Positions 37,626 through 49,619 of a DNA stretch of 64,000 bases are shown one piece after another. The notes below the pieces were generated by a model. It did not search any database, was not told the origin of the DNA, and saw nothing but the letters and a program-made list of their open reading frames with translations. Each line of letters begins with the position of its first letter. Position 1 is the first letter of the stretch. The DNA comes from Scenedesmus sp. ARA3 (Eukaryota > Chlorophyta > Chlorophyceae > Sphaeropleales > Scenedesmaceae). The DNA lies in contig RWJK01001973.1 in NCBI GenBank assembly GCA_004335835.1, positions 303,326 to 367,325 of the forward strand. The letters are read 5' to 3'. The position numbers and the translations under genes were made by a program.

Positions 37626-40600
37626 CTGCAGGCAAGATTGAGTTTGGTGTCATCACGCAGAGCTCCTCAGCATTCAACCACATCCTGAACGATGTGTCGC
37701 TGGTGGTGTACCAGGTGAGGCACGCGCCTGCATGGCTGCACATGCTGCATGCGTTTCTGACATTGCTGGCAGGGTGTGGGGTGCTGTATGTTCTGCTGTT
37801 GCCAATGCCTGGTTGCTATGCTGTCCAAGCCCTCTTTGGTCAGCACACTCTTTGCTGTACCTGCCAGCTGTTGCTGACTGCGCACAACAGCTGGCAGGGG
37901 GTGGAGGCCTTTGGACTGGCTTTGTGCGCTGACCTGATGCTGCCTGCCTGCCTGCTTTGGCTGCAGTTTGAGACGCTAGCAGGCTTCAGTGCCGTGGTGG
38001 ACCGTCTAGGTGAGCCCTGCAGGCGCCTGTAAGCTTGGTTGGTGTTTATCAATGAGATGTTACAACTGCAACCTGCTAGCTGGGATCTCAGGAAAACGCT
38101 CACACATGTTCAGCAGAGTGCCGCATGAGCAGGCGAGCAACAGGGTCTGAGAGCAGCACATGCCCCAGCTGCAGAGCCGCTGCAGTTGCAAGCAATACTG
38201 CATGCAAGGCCAGGTCGATGCACAATACAACAACTTCTCCTTGTACCGTCCTGGTACCACTGCTGAATGTGCAGGCGAGTTCCAGGAGGTAGTGGACGAC
38301 AAGCTGCGCCACACACACCCGCGCGTGCAGAAGCAGCGCGCAGCAGCAGCAGCATTGGCCTCAACCGTAGCCAGCGCCAGCGCTCTGCAGAGCATGGACT
38401 TGGCAGCCTCCCCACCCTCTGAAGCAGCAGCAGACGGCCAGCAGCAGCAGCAGCAACTAGAAGGCCGCAGCCTAGCTGCAGCAGACCTGCAAGCTGCTGC
38501 TGCAGCAGCGGGTGCAGCTGCAGCAGCAGCAGTGAATGAGGGGGTGGGCATCCAGGTGGTGCATGTGGTGCCGTGGCAGGACCCCAGCAGCAGCAGCAGC
38601 AGCAGCAGCAGGCGTGGCGATGCAGATGGCGAGGTGCTGCTGGAGATGGACCATGTCAGCATCAACACTCCTGATGGGGGCCTGGCGCTGGTGCAGGACC
38701 TCAGCCTGAAGCTGCATGCAGGTGCGGCAGCTGTCACTCGCATGGCCACAGCAGTGGGTGCACGTAGATCCCGGTTGATTGGTTCTTTGGTTGTTGCCTG
38801 CTAATGTCGCAGTTGATGCCTCACAGGGTGGCATCAACGTTTGTTTTGATGCAGGTCACAGCTGATTGCAGCCTCTGCTTCTTAGATAGCAGAGGTATCC
38901 TCTGCCTCTGCTTCTTAGCTAGCAGAGGTATCCTCTGCCTCTGCTTCTTAGCTAGCAGAGGTATCCTCCCGTGCCATTCAGCCTGCAACCTGTCTTGCGT
39001 TGTGAGCCCTGCTTGCAATGCCCAGCGTTCTTCCACCCTCCTCGCCATTTCATCCCATCCACTGCTGTGCACCGGCCTCCTCTGCTGCTGCGCCAGGCGT
39101 GAGCCTGCTCATCATGGGCCCCAGTGGTGCAGGCAAGACCAGCGTGCTGCGCACCCTGGCGGGGCTGTGGCAGTCGGGGGCGGGCACCATCTACAGCTAC
39201 GGCCTGGCAGGGCTGGGAGACCCAGGTGCGTGGCACAGCGGCAGCGCAGTGTCTGGTGCGGTGATGAGGCGAGTGATGTTTTCCTGACAGTGGGTTGCCT
39301 GATGTCGCTTTGGTTTTCAGCAAGATGGCTGTCAGAAGAAGGCAGGGACAAGGACAGGCCTGGTCTTATTCTTGCTGCCTGATGTGGAAGCACGGCGCCT
39401 TCACTCCAGTGCCTGCTGGTGTTCCCTGAGTTAAGGTGGATAGTGTGCCACTGCTGCTGGCTGCAGGTGTGGCCGTTGACGGCGGCAGCGGTAGTGTGCT
39501 GTTCCTGCCTCAGCGGCCCTACATGGTGCTGGGCAGCCTGAGAGACCAGCTGCTGTACCCAACATGGACGCAGCGCAGCGGGCAGCAGGCCGCCAATGGC
39601 AGCAGTAACGGGAGCAGCAATGGCAGCAGCACTGGCAGCAGCGGCAGCAGCAGTGCGGCTGCTGAGGGCATGGAGTCAGCACAGGTGGCGGCAGCAATGG
39701 CTGCACCTTCACGCCCGGTGAGGGTGGTGTTTGGCAGAGCAACTGCTGGCTGCTCTTTTATGTGAACTGCTTTATCCATATGAACATCTCGAAGCAAGCC
39801 GACTGAAGCACGTGATACCTTGCGATTGAGTTGCCTGCTTGCTGACCAAAGCGCACGGCTCATGACATGCATGCGGTTGCCAATACTGTGTGTGTGAAAT
39901 CCCTCCATGTGTTTGGTATTGCATTTGTGCCAACCAGTCGTGACGGTCAGCACCCGCACGCATGCATGCTTGCAATTGTAATCCAACCGCAGGTGCCTAC
40001 TGACGCTGAGTTGGAGGCGGTGCTGGCCAAAGTGCAGCTGGGCTCGCTGCTGCAGCGCTGCAAGGCAGCAGCAGCTGCCACAGCCGCTGTCGCAACCCCA
40101 GCCGGCAGCGATCCCAGCCACAGCCAGCACTCAACAGAGCAGCAGCAGCAGCAGCAGCAGCGCAGCAGCACTCCTGTCATGACAGCAACATCAGCGCCGC
40201 ATGCTGTGCTGGACCCGCCACCAGCAGCAGATGCAGCAGCTTTCAAAGCCACAGCCGGCAGCAGCCAGCCCGTGGCGTCTGCGCTGGACTATGTTGCTGA
40301 CTGGAGTGGCATGCTGTCGCTGGGTGAGCAGCAGCGGCTGGCGTTTGCTCGGCTGCTGCTGGCTGCTCCCAAGCTGGCGCTGCTGGATGAGGCCACCAGT
40401 GCACTGGACACCAAGAATGAGGCGCTGCTGTACCAGGTGGGTGGCGGGTGGTGAGCTTGGCTATGGTCTGCATGTAAGCGTGTTCAGCACATGCTGCATT
40501 GCAGGCGGCGACTACCGTCAGCTGCATATGCACCACGTAAGTATCGTGGTGTTATTATACGCACTGTCGGAGCAAGGTTACTGCAAAAGCTTGGCGTTGG

Positions 40601-40898
40601 ATGTGGACAAAGCGAAAGCCACACACACCTCCTGTTGCTTCATCGCGCCTGCTGCAAATCCCCCTGGATGATTGAGCTTTAGTGCTGCTGCCCTGCCGCC
40701 TGCCTGTACCACGGTGCATTGCCCCTGCAGGCGCTGATTGACAGCGGCAGCACGGTCATCTCAGTGGGCCACCGCCCCAGCCTGGTGGCCTACCACCAGC
40801 AGGTGCTGCAGCTGGGCGGCAGCCAGGCCGGCATGCCGGGCAAGTGGCAGGTGACGCCCGCACAGGAGCTGCTGGCCACTGGCGCACACCTGCACTGA
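32902..40898 (+). CDS. ABCD2: Chloroplast-type ABCD half transporter
   Basis: Fourteen exons: 32902-33168, 33442-33530, 34001-34142 (or 35001-35142), 35669-35805, 36250-36412, 36720-36854, 37172-37304, 37632-37714, 37967-38009, 38275-38721, 39097-39225, 39467-39717, 39993-40436, 40731-40898; with one copy of exon 3 the sum is 877 codons. The N terminus (MLQQGSLARHATRHPCSIYA) suits a transit peptide. The membrane domain (ABC_membrane_2) includes FLGRDFYNALSERD, IVDNPDQRIASDV, LVRVRENAESIAFYGGQNNE and LIASRNLDFFTSFYKFLIQL. The ATPase domain has Walker A GPSGAGKT (about 554-561), Q-loop LPQRP, signature LSLGEQQ (about 781-787), Walker B LALLDE (801-806) and H-loop His835. Best matched by plant plastid ABCD2 and cyanobacterial relatives; substrate unknown. 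Ala/Gln-rich inserts occur before Walker A and between Q-loop and signature. Confidence 0.95.
34001..34142 (+). other. Alternative exon 3A of the ABCD gene
   Basis: 142 bases, entry phase 2 and exit phase 0, flanked by gttgcag and GTCAGC. Together with the two bases of exon 2 it encodes S plus a 47-residue segment starting VVFSFLGRDFYNALSERD and ending IPVFVYTDYLQ. It is homologous to exon 3B exactly 1000 bases downstream. Confidence 0.85.
35001..35142 (+). other. Alternative exon 3B of the ABCD gene
   Basis: 142 bases, same phases as exon 3A, flanked by cctcacag and GTGCGG. It encodes VWFNFLGRDFYNYLSDKN to IPVFVFKAYYQ. By hand count 27 of 47 residues are identical to 3A. Using both exons together would break the frame, so either one or the other must be spliced in. 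Confidence 0.85.
38871..38969. repeat. 33-bp tandem repeat, three copies, in an ABCD intron
   Basis: Three near-identical units at 38871, 38904 and 38937 in the intron after the linker exon. Each contains the palindrome gcagagg-tat-cctctgc, so each unit can fold into a small hairpin. The first copy differs by one base (gatagc for gctagc). Confidence 0.9.
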
Positions 40899-41882
40899 GG
40901 CGGCACGCATGCGGCTTTTGGTGTGTGCTGCTGCTTTTGCAATCTTGCTGGAGCAGCGGGGCCCGCAAGTGCATTGCCGCAAGTGCTGGAACACGGGTGT
41001 GTTCCCGTCGTGTAACACACAAAACGTGCTGGGCGTTGGTGATTTGTTGTGGCTTGAAGCTTGATGCTGATGGAAAGTGTGAACAGGCATGCCACAGAGT
41101 GGAGCCTGGATGCAGTGCTGCGGTCATCAATACCACAGAACCAGAGTAGCACAGACAGGCACACTGGTGCACGGTGTGCTGTTGTTCGAATGGTTTATGA
41201 ATTACGGCATGCACGTGGTGTACATTTACATTCACATGTGTAAAAGCAGTACTTCAGCTGCCAATGTAAGTGACCAGCCGCATCATGAAAGCTGACGGAG
41301 CACCACAGAGTTGATGTTACACAATGGAAGCACTGCCTGGATTCACCACAATGACCTGCGCCCACCATGGTCCATCACGCTGGGGCATTGACCCACCGAA
41401 TTATCTCTTCAGGTCAAACATCAGCTGAACATCTAAGCCCTGATAAAGGCAGCAATACCATCTGCCACGATGTGGGCGCTAACTCGTGACCCATGCAAAA
41501 CAGCACAGCCTCGTGATGGACAATCCATGCGCGCCAGCAGCCCAGCCACGGCAGCTCCCAGCCGCTTTGTCAGCTGCAGCCGTCCCTGTCAACAACAACA
41601 GATATGCCATGATGTGCCAGCAGTTTGGATGTTGAAAGCGCGTGCAGCACTGGTTGAACCACACTTAGAGCAGGAAAAGCAGCAGACATTCCTGACCGCA
41701 CGCCTTATGATGTATCAACAAGCCCACAGAGACAGTACTGCAAAATGTGCTTCACGAGGGCCTGCAAATCTGCTGGTTTCACAACCTTTTTCAGCGCAAC
41801 GCCAGCACTAGAGTGCGGCAACTACTGACATGCCGGTGGCGAGCCGCAGCAGCAAACAGCTGACACACCCGAGCCAAAGGGG
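40899..41882. other. Convergent intergenic region
   Basis: Between the 3' ends of the ABCD gene (+) and the F-box gene (-). No coding signal recognised. Confidence 0.5.
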
Positions 41883-44246
41883 TCAAACTGCCTGCGACAG
41901 CTGTTGGATCTGCTGCCTGGCCTGCTGCAGTTGCTGTGCTTGCTCCTGCAGCTGCTGCTCCTGCGCAGCCAGCCGCTGCTGGGCATGCTGGTACATCACT
42001 GCCAGCGCTGCAGGGTCGCGCATGCATTCCTGTTGCAGCCTGGCCCACACATCTGGCGGCGTCACCTGCGGAGCAGTAAGTGTAGTGGTATGGGGAACTG
42101 CATCAGCGACTGAGGACAGAAAGCAGGCGAAGATGCAGTGCATAGTAGGCTTGACAATCAACTGTCCTGCAAGCAGCAGCCCTGCAAACCCTTTCTGTTA
42201 AAGGTTACGGCCTGGCCAACACTGATTCACAACTTTCGTGTAGATTCACCAACATCAGTGAATGGTGAACACCAGGCACTGCATAGGATGCTCGGCGACA
42301 AGTGCAGCCCCGGAAGAGCTCCCACCTGAGGCTGCTGCTGCAGCTCCAACTTACCTTGCTTTGAAACGTAACAACAGAGAGCGGGCCGTCGCCGTCCTCA
42401 TCTGATGAAACGCCATCATCCAAGGCATATGTTCTGCAGTGCTGCAGCCTCAGACAAGTCAGCGCTGTCAGGCTGGTGAGGTGTGCGCAGCCGCTTGGGG
42501 TCAGGCTGGGGCAGTACAGCACTTCCAGGTGCACCAGCCCTGCAGCAGCATACAAGCAACACACAAGGCTGCTGGGTAACAGCTGCAGCAGAACGCAACA
42601 GGCAGGTGTGAAGTGCACAGGTGCACTCAAAGTATGATACGCAGAGTTTGGGTGCGTTGCTGAGCCTACCAGGCAAAATAATGTTGGTCTAGTGCCAAAT
42701 TGCGCAGCAGGGTGCGTACAGCCATGGGTGGTTATGCGATTTACGCCAGGTGGAATGGTACTTGGTACACTACAAACAGCCAACATTGTGTTTGCATTCG
42801 GGTCATGCACACACCATGCATCAATGGGTGCTACAGCGCTTGCTCACCTGTCATCTTGGCCAGCACCTGCTGCGCCACATCATCGCCACACCCGTGGCCC
42901 CCAAGCTCCAACCGCGTCAGCGCAGTCAGCTGCAGCAGTGGCAGCAGGTCTGCTGCAGTCACGTCTGCCTCGACCGCTAGTGTGCCCAGCGCTTGCAGGC
43001 CAGGGCAGCAGGCAGCAAGCCGCGCAGCATCACCAGGGCCCAGCACCAGGGCACAATCGTCGTCCTCGTCATCAGAATCCTTGTCCTCAGTGGGGAACCA
43101 CGGGTTCTCAAACTCGCTTTGGATGCTGATGCTGTGTAATTGAGGCAGCAGCCGGCCTGCAGCGAACATATGCTCTGCTGCTGATCCAGCTATGCCACAC
43201 ATCGTCAACTGCAGCTTCTCAAGCTGGCTGCTGGCTGTCAGCGCTGCGTAGTCAGATGCAGCTGCAGCACCCTGCATCTCTTCCAGGATCACGCTACGTA
43301 TGTGTTGCAGCTGCGGCAGCATAGGCAGCACAGCGTGCTTCTTCATCGATGCGTCCAAAAACAGCGTCTGCAGCCATGGCACGTGCCGCAGCATTGTGGC
43401 GGGCACGTCTGTCGCTGACAGCTCCAGCTGCTGCAGCCGTGACAGCTGGCAGCAGCTGCTGATGTCTTGAGTGCTGTCGACAATAATATCTGTGAGGCTC
43501 AAGGCGGTCAGACTGCCCGGCAGGTTTTGCATCTGCACTGGGTGCTGGTCTGTTCCCGCTGTGGCCAGCTCCAAGCGCTGCAGATTACTCAGGCTGCTCA
43601 GCAGTGCCAGTGCTAGGCCGCCGAGCCGCCATGCACAATCGGTTGACAGCGACAGCATTGTCAGCTGCACCAGCTGGCCCAGCGCAGTGCCCAAGACTGC
43701 GCTGTATGCAATTACAGCAGCCTGCTCTGCTGCGACTTTTGATGAGTATGATGATGCTACTGATGCACCCCCACCCACCACACTGCTACAAGTGGGCTGC
43801 GGTGTAGAAGTAAGCTCCAGCCGCTTCAGGCCTGACAGCAAGCCCAGCTGGCTGCAGCTGCTGATACTGCTGCTACTGCTTGCTGGGTGGGTGTGCAGGG
43901 CTAGCTCCCATATTATCAAGGCCCGCAAGTGAATAAGCCTCTCAAATGGCACTGCCAGCTTCACTGGGCTGCACTGCCACATGCCCTGTAGTTCCAGCCT
44001 TGATAGACATTCGCTGTTGTGCTTTGCCAGCCACAGCGCAATGCCATCTGCCCGCTGCTGGTTGATGTTGCTGAGCTGCAGCTCCTCTGTTGCTGCCACT
44101 GCTGCTGCCAGCAGTGCACGGCAGGCCAGTGCGCAGCCGCCAAAGCGCTGCCTGGGGCTGAGCTTGCGCAGCACACGCACCAGCAGCTCTGCTGGCAGGT
44201 GCGCCAAGCTGCTGGTGCAACTGCATGAGTGCTCGTTGTTCTGCAC
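41883..44246 (-). CDS. F-box / leucine-rich-repeat protein with coiled-coil tail
   Basis: Three exons: 44246-42848, 42539-42355 and 42065-41883, phases 1 and 0 agreeing, about 588 residues. An F-box is at the N terminus (LAHLPAELLVRVLRKLSP, then FGGCALACRALLAA), the part that binds SKP1 in SCF ubiquitin ligases. It is followed by many leucine-rich units (LGQLVQLTMLSLSTDCAWRL, LSNLQRLELATAGTD, LTALTRLELGGHGCGDDVAQ, LTSLTALTCLRLQHCRTYAL) that would recruit substrates. An acidic insert DKDSDDEDDD interrupts them. The last exon gives VTPPDVWARLQQECMRDPAA and a Gln-rich coiled coil ending in LSQAV. The first codon of this open frame is GTG and an in-frame stop lies just upstream, so the true start must be in an unseen upstream exon. 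Confidence 0.85.
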
Positions 44247-45836
44247 AGCAGCGCCAGAGCAGCAGGATCACAGCAGTGCAGGCACTGTGTATCATAAAAA
44301 ATCATCAAAGGTTGCAGGATAAAAAATCATCAAAGGTTGCAGGAGCTTCAGGTGATGGAAGCCTGCTGGCCCTGCTGGGTACACTACCGTAGCACACACA
44401 ACTGCGCAACACAGCAGCAGCAGCACCCTGGCAAGCTGCACAGCAAAACAGCAGCAGCACCTGCTTGGCTACCTTGACGTACTCACCATAAGATTCACTG
44501 CCTAGACTTGCGTTGTGTAAGTCCTAGCCCCGTCGTCGAGAGAGGGCAGGATGGCAACCCGAGTTGTGCTGGACCCGTTTGCAGAATGCCTGTGTCGTCG
44601 GCTGTGTGCACACGCTGCGGACGCAGACGCCGTTGTGTGATTTTAGCTCCGCAGATAAACAAGGGGCCGTGTTCGTATGTACAGCATTACTCATCCCGCA
44701 GATGTTATGTGTGGGTTAGGGTTGTGTGTGATGTGTTACCCAGCAAGCCAATGTTATCTGCTCATTTCAGCCGATGCATGAATCGTTTTAAAATACACTT
44801 CAACGCATCATCATGCCATTTGACGGTTGTAGCAATCAACAGGCGTGCAGCGCATGATACCTCAAGAACTACACGGTGAAGACAGCACAGAGCAGCTGCT
44901 CTGCAGATTGCCCAGGTGAATGCAGCGCAGATGAAGCAGGTACACACCCTCGCCCTGCATTCTCTTGATGAACAAAGCACCCGACAGATATATGCGTATG
45001 ATCACTGTTGCTCCATGTCGGGCTGCACGTGCAGCACTGCACTGTGCACAGTGGCCACACACTCTGGGATAACACATGCCCACGCAACCAGCTTGAAGGA
45101 CAGACAGCTTTGCTGGCGGCACATGGACTTGGCTGGCCAGACATAGTGAGCATGGCACATTCCAGGCACCCAATGCGCTTGCGCTTTGTATGGGTGCGCT
45201 CAGCATGCCCTCCTGCAGCCTCCCACTCAAAACAGCAAGTACCGCAGCACCACACATCGCCATCCTGCTTCTGCTGCTGAGCTGAAGCTCCTGCTGCTGC
45301 TGCTGCAAGTACCCAGCCTCAGACATTGAGCTGGCTGGGCTCAGCAGGCAAGTCGTTGACAGTGGCTTCGTAGTGTTGTGCTGTGAGTAACACAGGCACA
45401 ATGCCGCATGCAGGGGTGCACCCATGCAAACTGCCCAGTTCCACCCTATCAGCACCCTCTGCTCTGCTACAGGGCAGCGAGTACCACGTAGTGTGCACAG
45501 CATGCAGCAGAACACGCTATGCTTTGCATAGCCTATGGCAGCGAACGTGCTGATTCAGCGCTGTGACCAACCAGCCAGGGCTTGCACCACACGCTGCCTT
45601 TCACAACCCAAAAGGTGTCCAACTTAACGCTTCGGCATCTCAGCCTTGACATGCAGAGGAGGACGCAAGCACCACCTGCAACTCGCAGTACAGGTGCAGT
45701 GCTATAGGTTCTCCAGACTCCAGCACACCTTCATCAACTTTCAAAGGACTGAGAACCACGACAGCAGCCCATGCGACAATGTGACGGACCACTGGTGCAG
45801 CACGACACCACAGTGCTTCATTTGGTGTGGGCTGCG
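44247..45836. other. Intergenic, no recognised gene
   Basis: About 1.6 kb between two minus-strand genes; it should hold the F-box gene's 5' exon and promoter. It contains the 25-bp duplication at 44294-44343. Open frames near 44862-45515 (-) show no domain. Confidence 0.45.
44294..44343. repeat. 25-bp direct duplication
   Basis: ataaaaaatcatcaaaggtt plus gcagg occurs twice head to tail immediately upstream of the F-box frame. Confidence 0.9.
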
Positions 45837-48591
45837 TCACCTGCCCAGGGACACCAGGGTGATGCGTGGCTCCAGCAGGGTGCGGCCCTTGCTGTCCTTG
45901 CCGTAGCCGCTGTCACCCACACACGCCAGCAGCTTGGGCCAGCGCGGGTTGAAGGCCACGTCCTCGGAGTGGTGCGCCAGGGGAATGCGGTGCAGCAGCT
46001 TCCCTGCAAATACAGCAGCAATAGCAGCAGCAAGCAGGCATCAGGCTTCGTAAGTTTGCGTTGTGTGTGGCTTGCATGCTATGGAAAGTACAATGTGGCA
46101 GGTGCTGACACATATAGCTTGATCAACGCCTCTTTCCACCGGGCACAGCCATCTGCTCCTGCCTCTGACGTCAGCTCAGCAGCAGAAGGTTTCGGCGATA
46201 CACAAAACATGTGTGCAAATATCGCAGCCACACCTCAAGCTGCCCACCCCCCTCTCACCTGACTGCACCGCCACCACGTCCACGCTGCCTTGCTGCCCCT
46301 CCGCAGACTGGCTGCTGTAGGCCAGCAGGCAGTGGTCGCTGCTGAAGCTCATGGCACGCACAGCATCATCGGGCGTGTACACGGCAGCGAGTGGTGTGGC
46401 TGAGGGCAGGTCCCAGATGCAGATGGAGGCGTCATAACCGCCACTAGCCAGGAACCTGAAAACCATAGAATGTACACCACCATCAGTTGGCTGCAGGTTT
46501 CTTTGTTTTCCGTTCTTTTGCTGGCATGTCATGTGGCCCAACCACCAAAACTGTGGCATGACCTAGACCATCTGGCAGCGGCAGTTGCAAACGGGGCATA
46601 TGATGCACGGGCTACACAGCAGGTGCCGCTGCCATGTGTGCACCTCACCTGTCCTTGCTGCTGACTGCCAGGGCTGTGACGCCGCTGGTGCGTGCATGGT
46701 GGCAGGCGTGGCCGCCAGCCAGCGTGGTGAGGTGCTCATAGCCCGGCCAGGACCACACCTGGCGCATCAGGCGGCGGCAGCAGCAGCAGCAGCAGCGAAG
46801 TTGGGCGGGCAACAGCGTCAGCAGCACCATTGCCGCCATTGGGGTTCGGCTCAGCACTACAAGACAATGCAGCTCTGTGACCAGGTGCTCATGCAGCTTT
46901 TGGGCACCAGTAGTTGCGGCACACACACCACTGAGCATGGCTCTGCGGGGCTGAGCAGTAGATGGCTGGCTGGAGCCTGCAAGCCAATGAGCAAAAGTGC
47001 AAGCTGCTGCTGCAAAGCTGTTGTGCGGCAGCGTGCCTCACCTCCACTCCATACTTTGTGCCCACCAGCAGCTGCTGCTCCTTCTTGCCGCCAACCTCGC
47101 TGAAGGCGATGCACACAATCTGGCACCAGGGGCAGCAGACAGCAGGCGGCAGAGGCTCCGTCGATGTTTGGTGTTCTATACGTCAGCAGGCAGCGCACGT
47201 AGCAGATGTGCGGAGCACTACACGCAGAGACCAAAAGGCAGCCTGGGATTTCTGCTACAGCTCTTGCTGTACCTCTCAGCGATGATCGGACAGTGTCCCC
47301 ACCTACCAAGTTCTGCACACTCTCTGCAGTCCACCTGTCACCCACCTGCCCAGCTGCCCAAACTGACGTGCCGAGATGCAGCCGCTTCCAGCAACCCACC
47401 CCACCATGAATACACTCTCATTACAAGTGCGTGTTCCATCCTCTGCTCACCTCGTCCCCCTCGCGCAGCACGTGCGGCTTGCTGGCGCGCTTGCGCTTGG
47501 CGTCCAGGTGCACCACCGCGTTGCGCACCTGCGCCACCAGCAGCTGGTCGTGGCCGTCCCACGCGGCAGCACACGCATGCGGCGTGGGAGCAGCCAGCAC
47601 CACGGACGCGGAGCGCGAGCGCAGGTCGTAGATCCTGGCAGTGGGTGAGTGAGCAGGCAGAGAGTGGCAGGGAGTGTTTTGAAGAAGGTAAGAAGAGTGA
47701 GGCATGTCGCACAGATGCTCAGCCAGGTAGCTGCAGGAGCTGTGGCTGCATTGAGAACACTTGCCAGCAGCACAGGCTGGCGTTTGCCAGTGCACTGGTG
47801 CAAGCTTGCTGCACGCCATCAGACCCTATTTCACACCAGCTGGGTTTGCAACAGTTTGATGGCGCCGCATCCTCCCTGCTGCAACCCGGGCACATGCAGC
47901 CCCAACGTCAACTGAACTTGACGTGCTCGGCGACAACCCGCCATCACACCAAGCTACAGCAGCCAAGGTTGCAGCGATGCTGCTGCACCTGCTGCTGCTG
48001 CTGCTGCTTGCTGGCGCTCACTTGGTGGTATTGCTGCCCACCACCGCCAGCAGCTCCTCCCTCCTTGGGTTGAAGGCCAGCGCCACGATCACCTCACGGT
48101 CCTTGGAGGCGTGCTGCAGGTCCTGCTGGCTGCGCTCAGCGCGGCCATCCTTGGGCTGCAGCGGCAGCAGCGCAGGTAGCACGTGTCAGTTGAAGAGGGC
48201 ACAAGTGCAGGCGAGACACACATAGCTTTGGGTAGGCTTCTGCGTACGCAGCAGCCATATGTGCATTGACTGCTGCTAGAATGCGGCTTGCAGCTGCTCT
48301 GAGCCCCCTCGTCGCAGTCCCCTTCCCCCATTTTTTGATAACGGCATGCAGCCCCGCCACACACCACACATGCACTAACAGCAGCAGCAGCAGCAGCAGC
48401 AGCCTCACCACTGGCTCGTCGATGTGCCAGATCTTCACCACGCCCTCCTCATCACCAGAGGCCAGGCGCTTGCCGTTAGCAGACCACGCCACGCAGCTGA
48501 CTGGCTGCCTGTGCCCTGTCAGGTCACGCCGTGACCACTCGCTGCTGCCAGCAGCCCCTGGGTGGGGGGCTGTGCCAGGCCTGCTGCTCAT
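45837..48591 (-). CDS. THOC3: THO complex subunit 3 (TEX1)-like WD40 protein
   Basis: THOC3/TEX1 is the WD40 subunit of THO/TREX, which couples transcription to mRNA export in the nucleus. Seven exons: 48591-48409 (ATG), 48155-48022, 47634-47451, 47119-47042, 46758-46649, 46455-46259, 46003-45837; all phases agree and give 350 residues, close to the usual length of THOC3. WD units include LTGHRQPVSCVAWSANGKRL with SGDEEGVVKIWHIDEP, VALAFNPRREELLAVVGSNT, KIYDLRSRSASVVLAAPTPH, LASGGYDASICIWDLPSATP, VRAMSFSSDHCLLAYSSQSA and HSEDVAFNPRWPKLLACVGD. The closing order, a VRAMSF repeat and then a repeat near AFNPRWPKLLA, is THOC3-like. Several WD units are poorly conserved, so another seven-bladed WD40 protein is possible. 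Confidence 0.75.
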
Positions 48592-49051
48592 GCTGCGAGT
48601 GCCTCCAGCAGCAGCTGCTGCTGCCTGAGGCTGTACACTGTGTGTCCCTTGAGGCTGCTGAAAAGTGCTCTACTGTACAGGTGTGTTGTATTTGTGCTAG
48701 AGAGCTGCTAGCTCCCTTGGTGCAGCGCGCACGTGGTCCAGTCCAGTGGAAGTTCTGTTCTAGCTGCAGGATGTCGACTCTGCTTGGGTGCAGGGCTTGC
48801 CTGACATGCACCAGGGCAAGCACTGGCAGGTTTCACTGCAGCAGTGGCACACTAAAAAATGGTTAACAATGTTGTTTTTGTTGCTGCTGTGCGTACACAA
48901 CGACTTGGAGCATGTAGCAGCTGCAACAGCAGCAGTAGCAGTAGCAAATGTTCAACGCAAGCCCGATCTGATACAGGAGATGATTGAAACTGAGTTTAAC
49001 CGCAGTTTAAACGAACCGGTCACGCAATGGGTATAGCAAGGAGCAGGTTCG
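48592..49051. promoter_or_regulatory. Upstream region of the THOC3-like gene
   Basis: Part of the 1-kb interval between the divergent THOC3-like and DSS1 genes, ending at the inverted-repeat element. No motif assigned. Confidence 0.4.
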
Positions 49052-49353
49052 TAGGGGGGCGGTTTATTTGAGACTGAGACACCGAGTTGATATGAAGGGG
49101 GGTAAGCGACAAGCGAGCTCGATTTTCAGGTGCTCCAGGGGGGGTAAGCGGGAAGCAAAGTGGTCACTGTCAGTCAGCACACTGAACAGGTGGGGAAAGC
49201 CTACCAGGGGAGGGGNNNNNNNNNNNNNNNNNNNGGGGGGGTGAGCGGCAAGCGACTTTGATCAGCAAGTAGGCAAGAGCTTGACCCCCGGTAAGCGGTT
49301 GTACCCCTCCACAGATTAACTGGGTGTCTCAGTCTCGAATAAACCGCCCCCTA
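49052..49353. mobile_element. MITE-like element with 31-32 bp terminal inverted repeats
   Basis: The left end (49052-49083, tagggggg...gagactgagacacc) matches the reverse complement of the right end (49323-49353) with one mismatch and a G-run length difference. Outside the repeats a TA is found on both sides, as expected of a Tc1/mariner-style target duplication. The interior has no open frame but carries three to four copies of a G-run followed by GTAAGCGGCAAGCGA-like sequence. A gap of unknown bases lies inside. About 300 bp as assembled. Confidence 0.65.
49216..49234. other. Assembly gap (19 N)
   Basis: Unknown bases inside a G-rich tract of the inverted-repeat element. The flanking G runs suggest sequencing failed on the repeat, so the real length is uncertain. 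Confidence 0.99.
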
Positions 49354-49619
49354 GCTCAACTTGTCCTTTGGCAAGTATCAGTGTTACTGGCTGAACATAT
49401 GAACATCCGCCTCAAGCAGAGTACGTGCCAAGACACCATCATAACTCGGACAAGCTACTGTAACAAGCGATCGCGTTACTCGCCGTTGTCATGCTCTTGC
49501 TGCACTCTTGCTTGTCCCTCTGCTGCTGCTCAACACAACTCACACCTTGCTTGCACGCTTGCTAGCTGCTATCTCGGTCTCTAACGTCTAAGTACTGCTC
49601 GGGTCTCCCAGCCTGCGTC

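Noticed and set aside
40321..40345. ABC signature LSLGE instead of LSGGE as a defect
   Set aside because: LSLGEQQ is normal for this ABCD/cyanobacterial-type subfamily.
44710..44730. Telomere-like gggttagggttg
   Set aside because: Only a single short occurrence, no tandem array.
46997..48073. 358-codon plus-strand open frame
   Set aside because: Antisense to THOC3-like exons and introns, which have matched splice phases on the minus strand.
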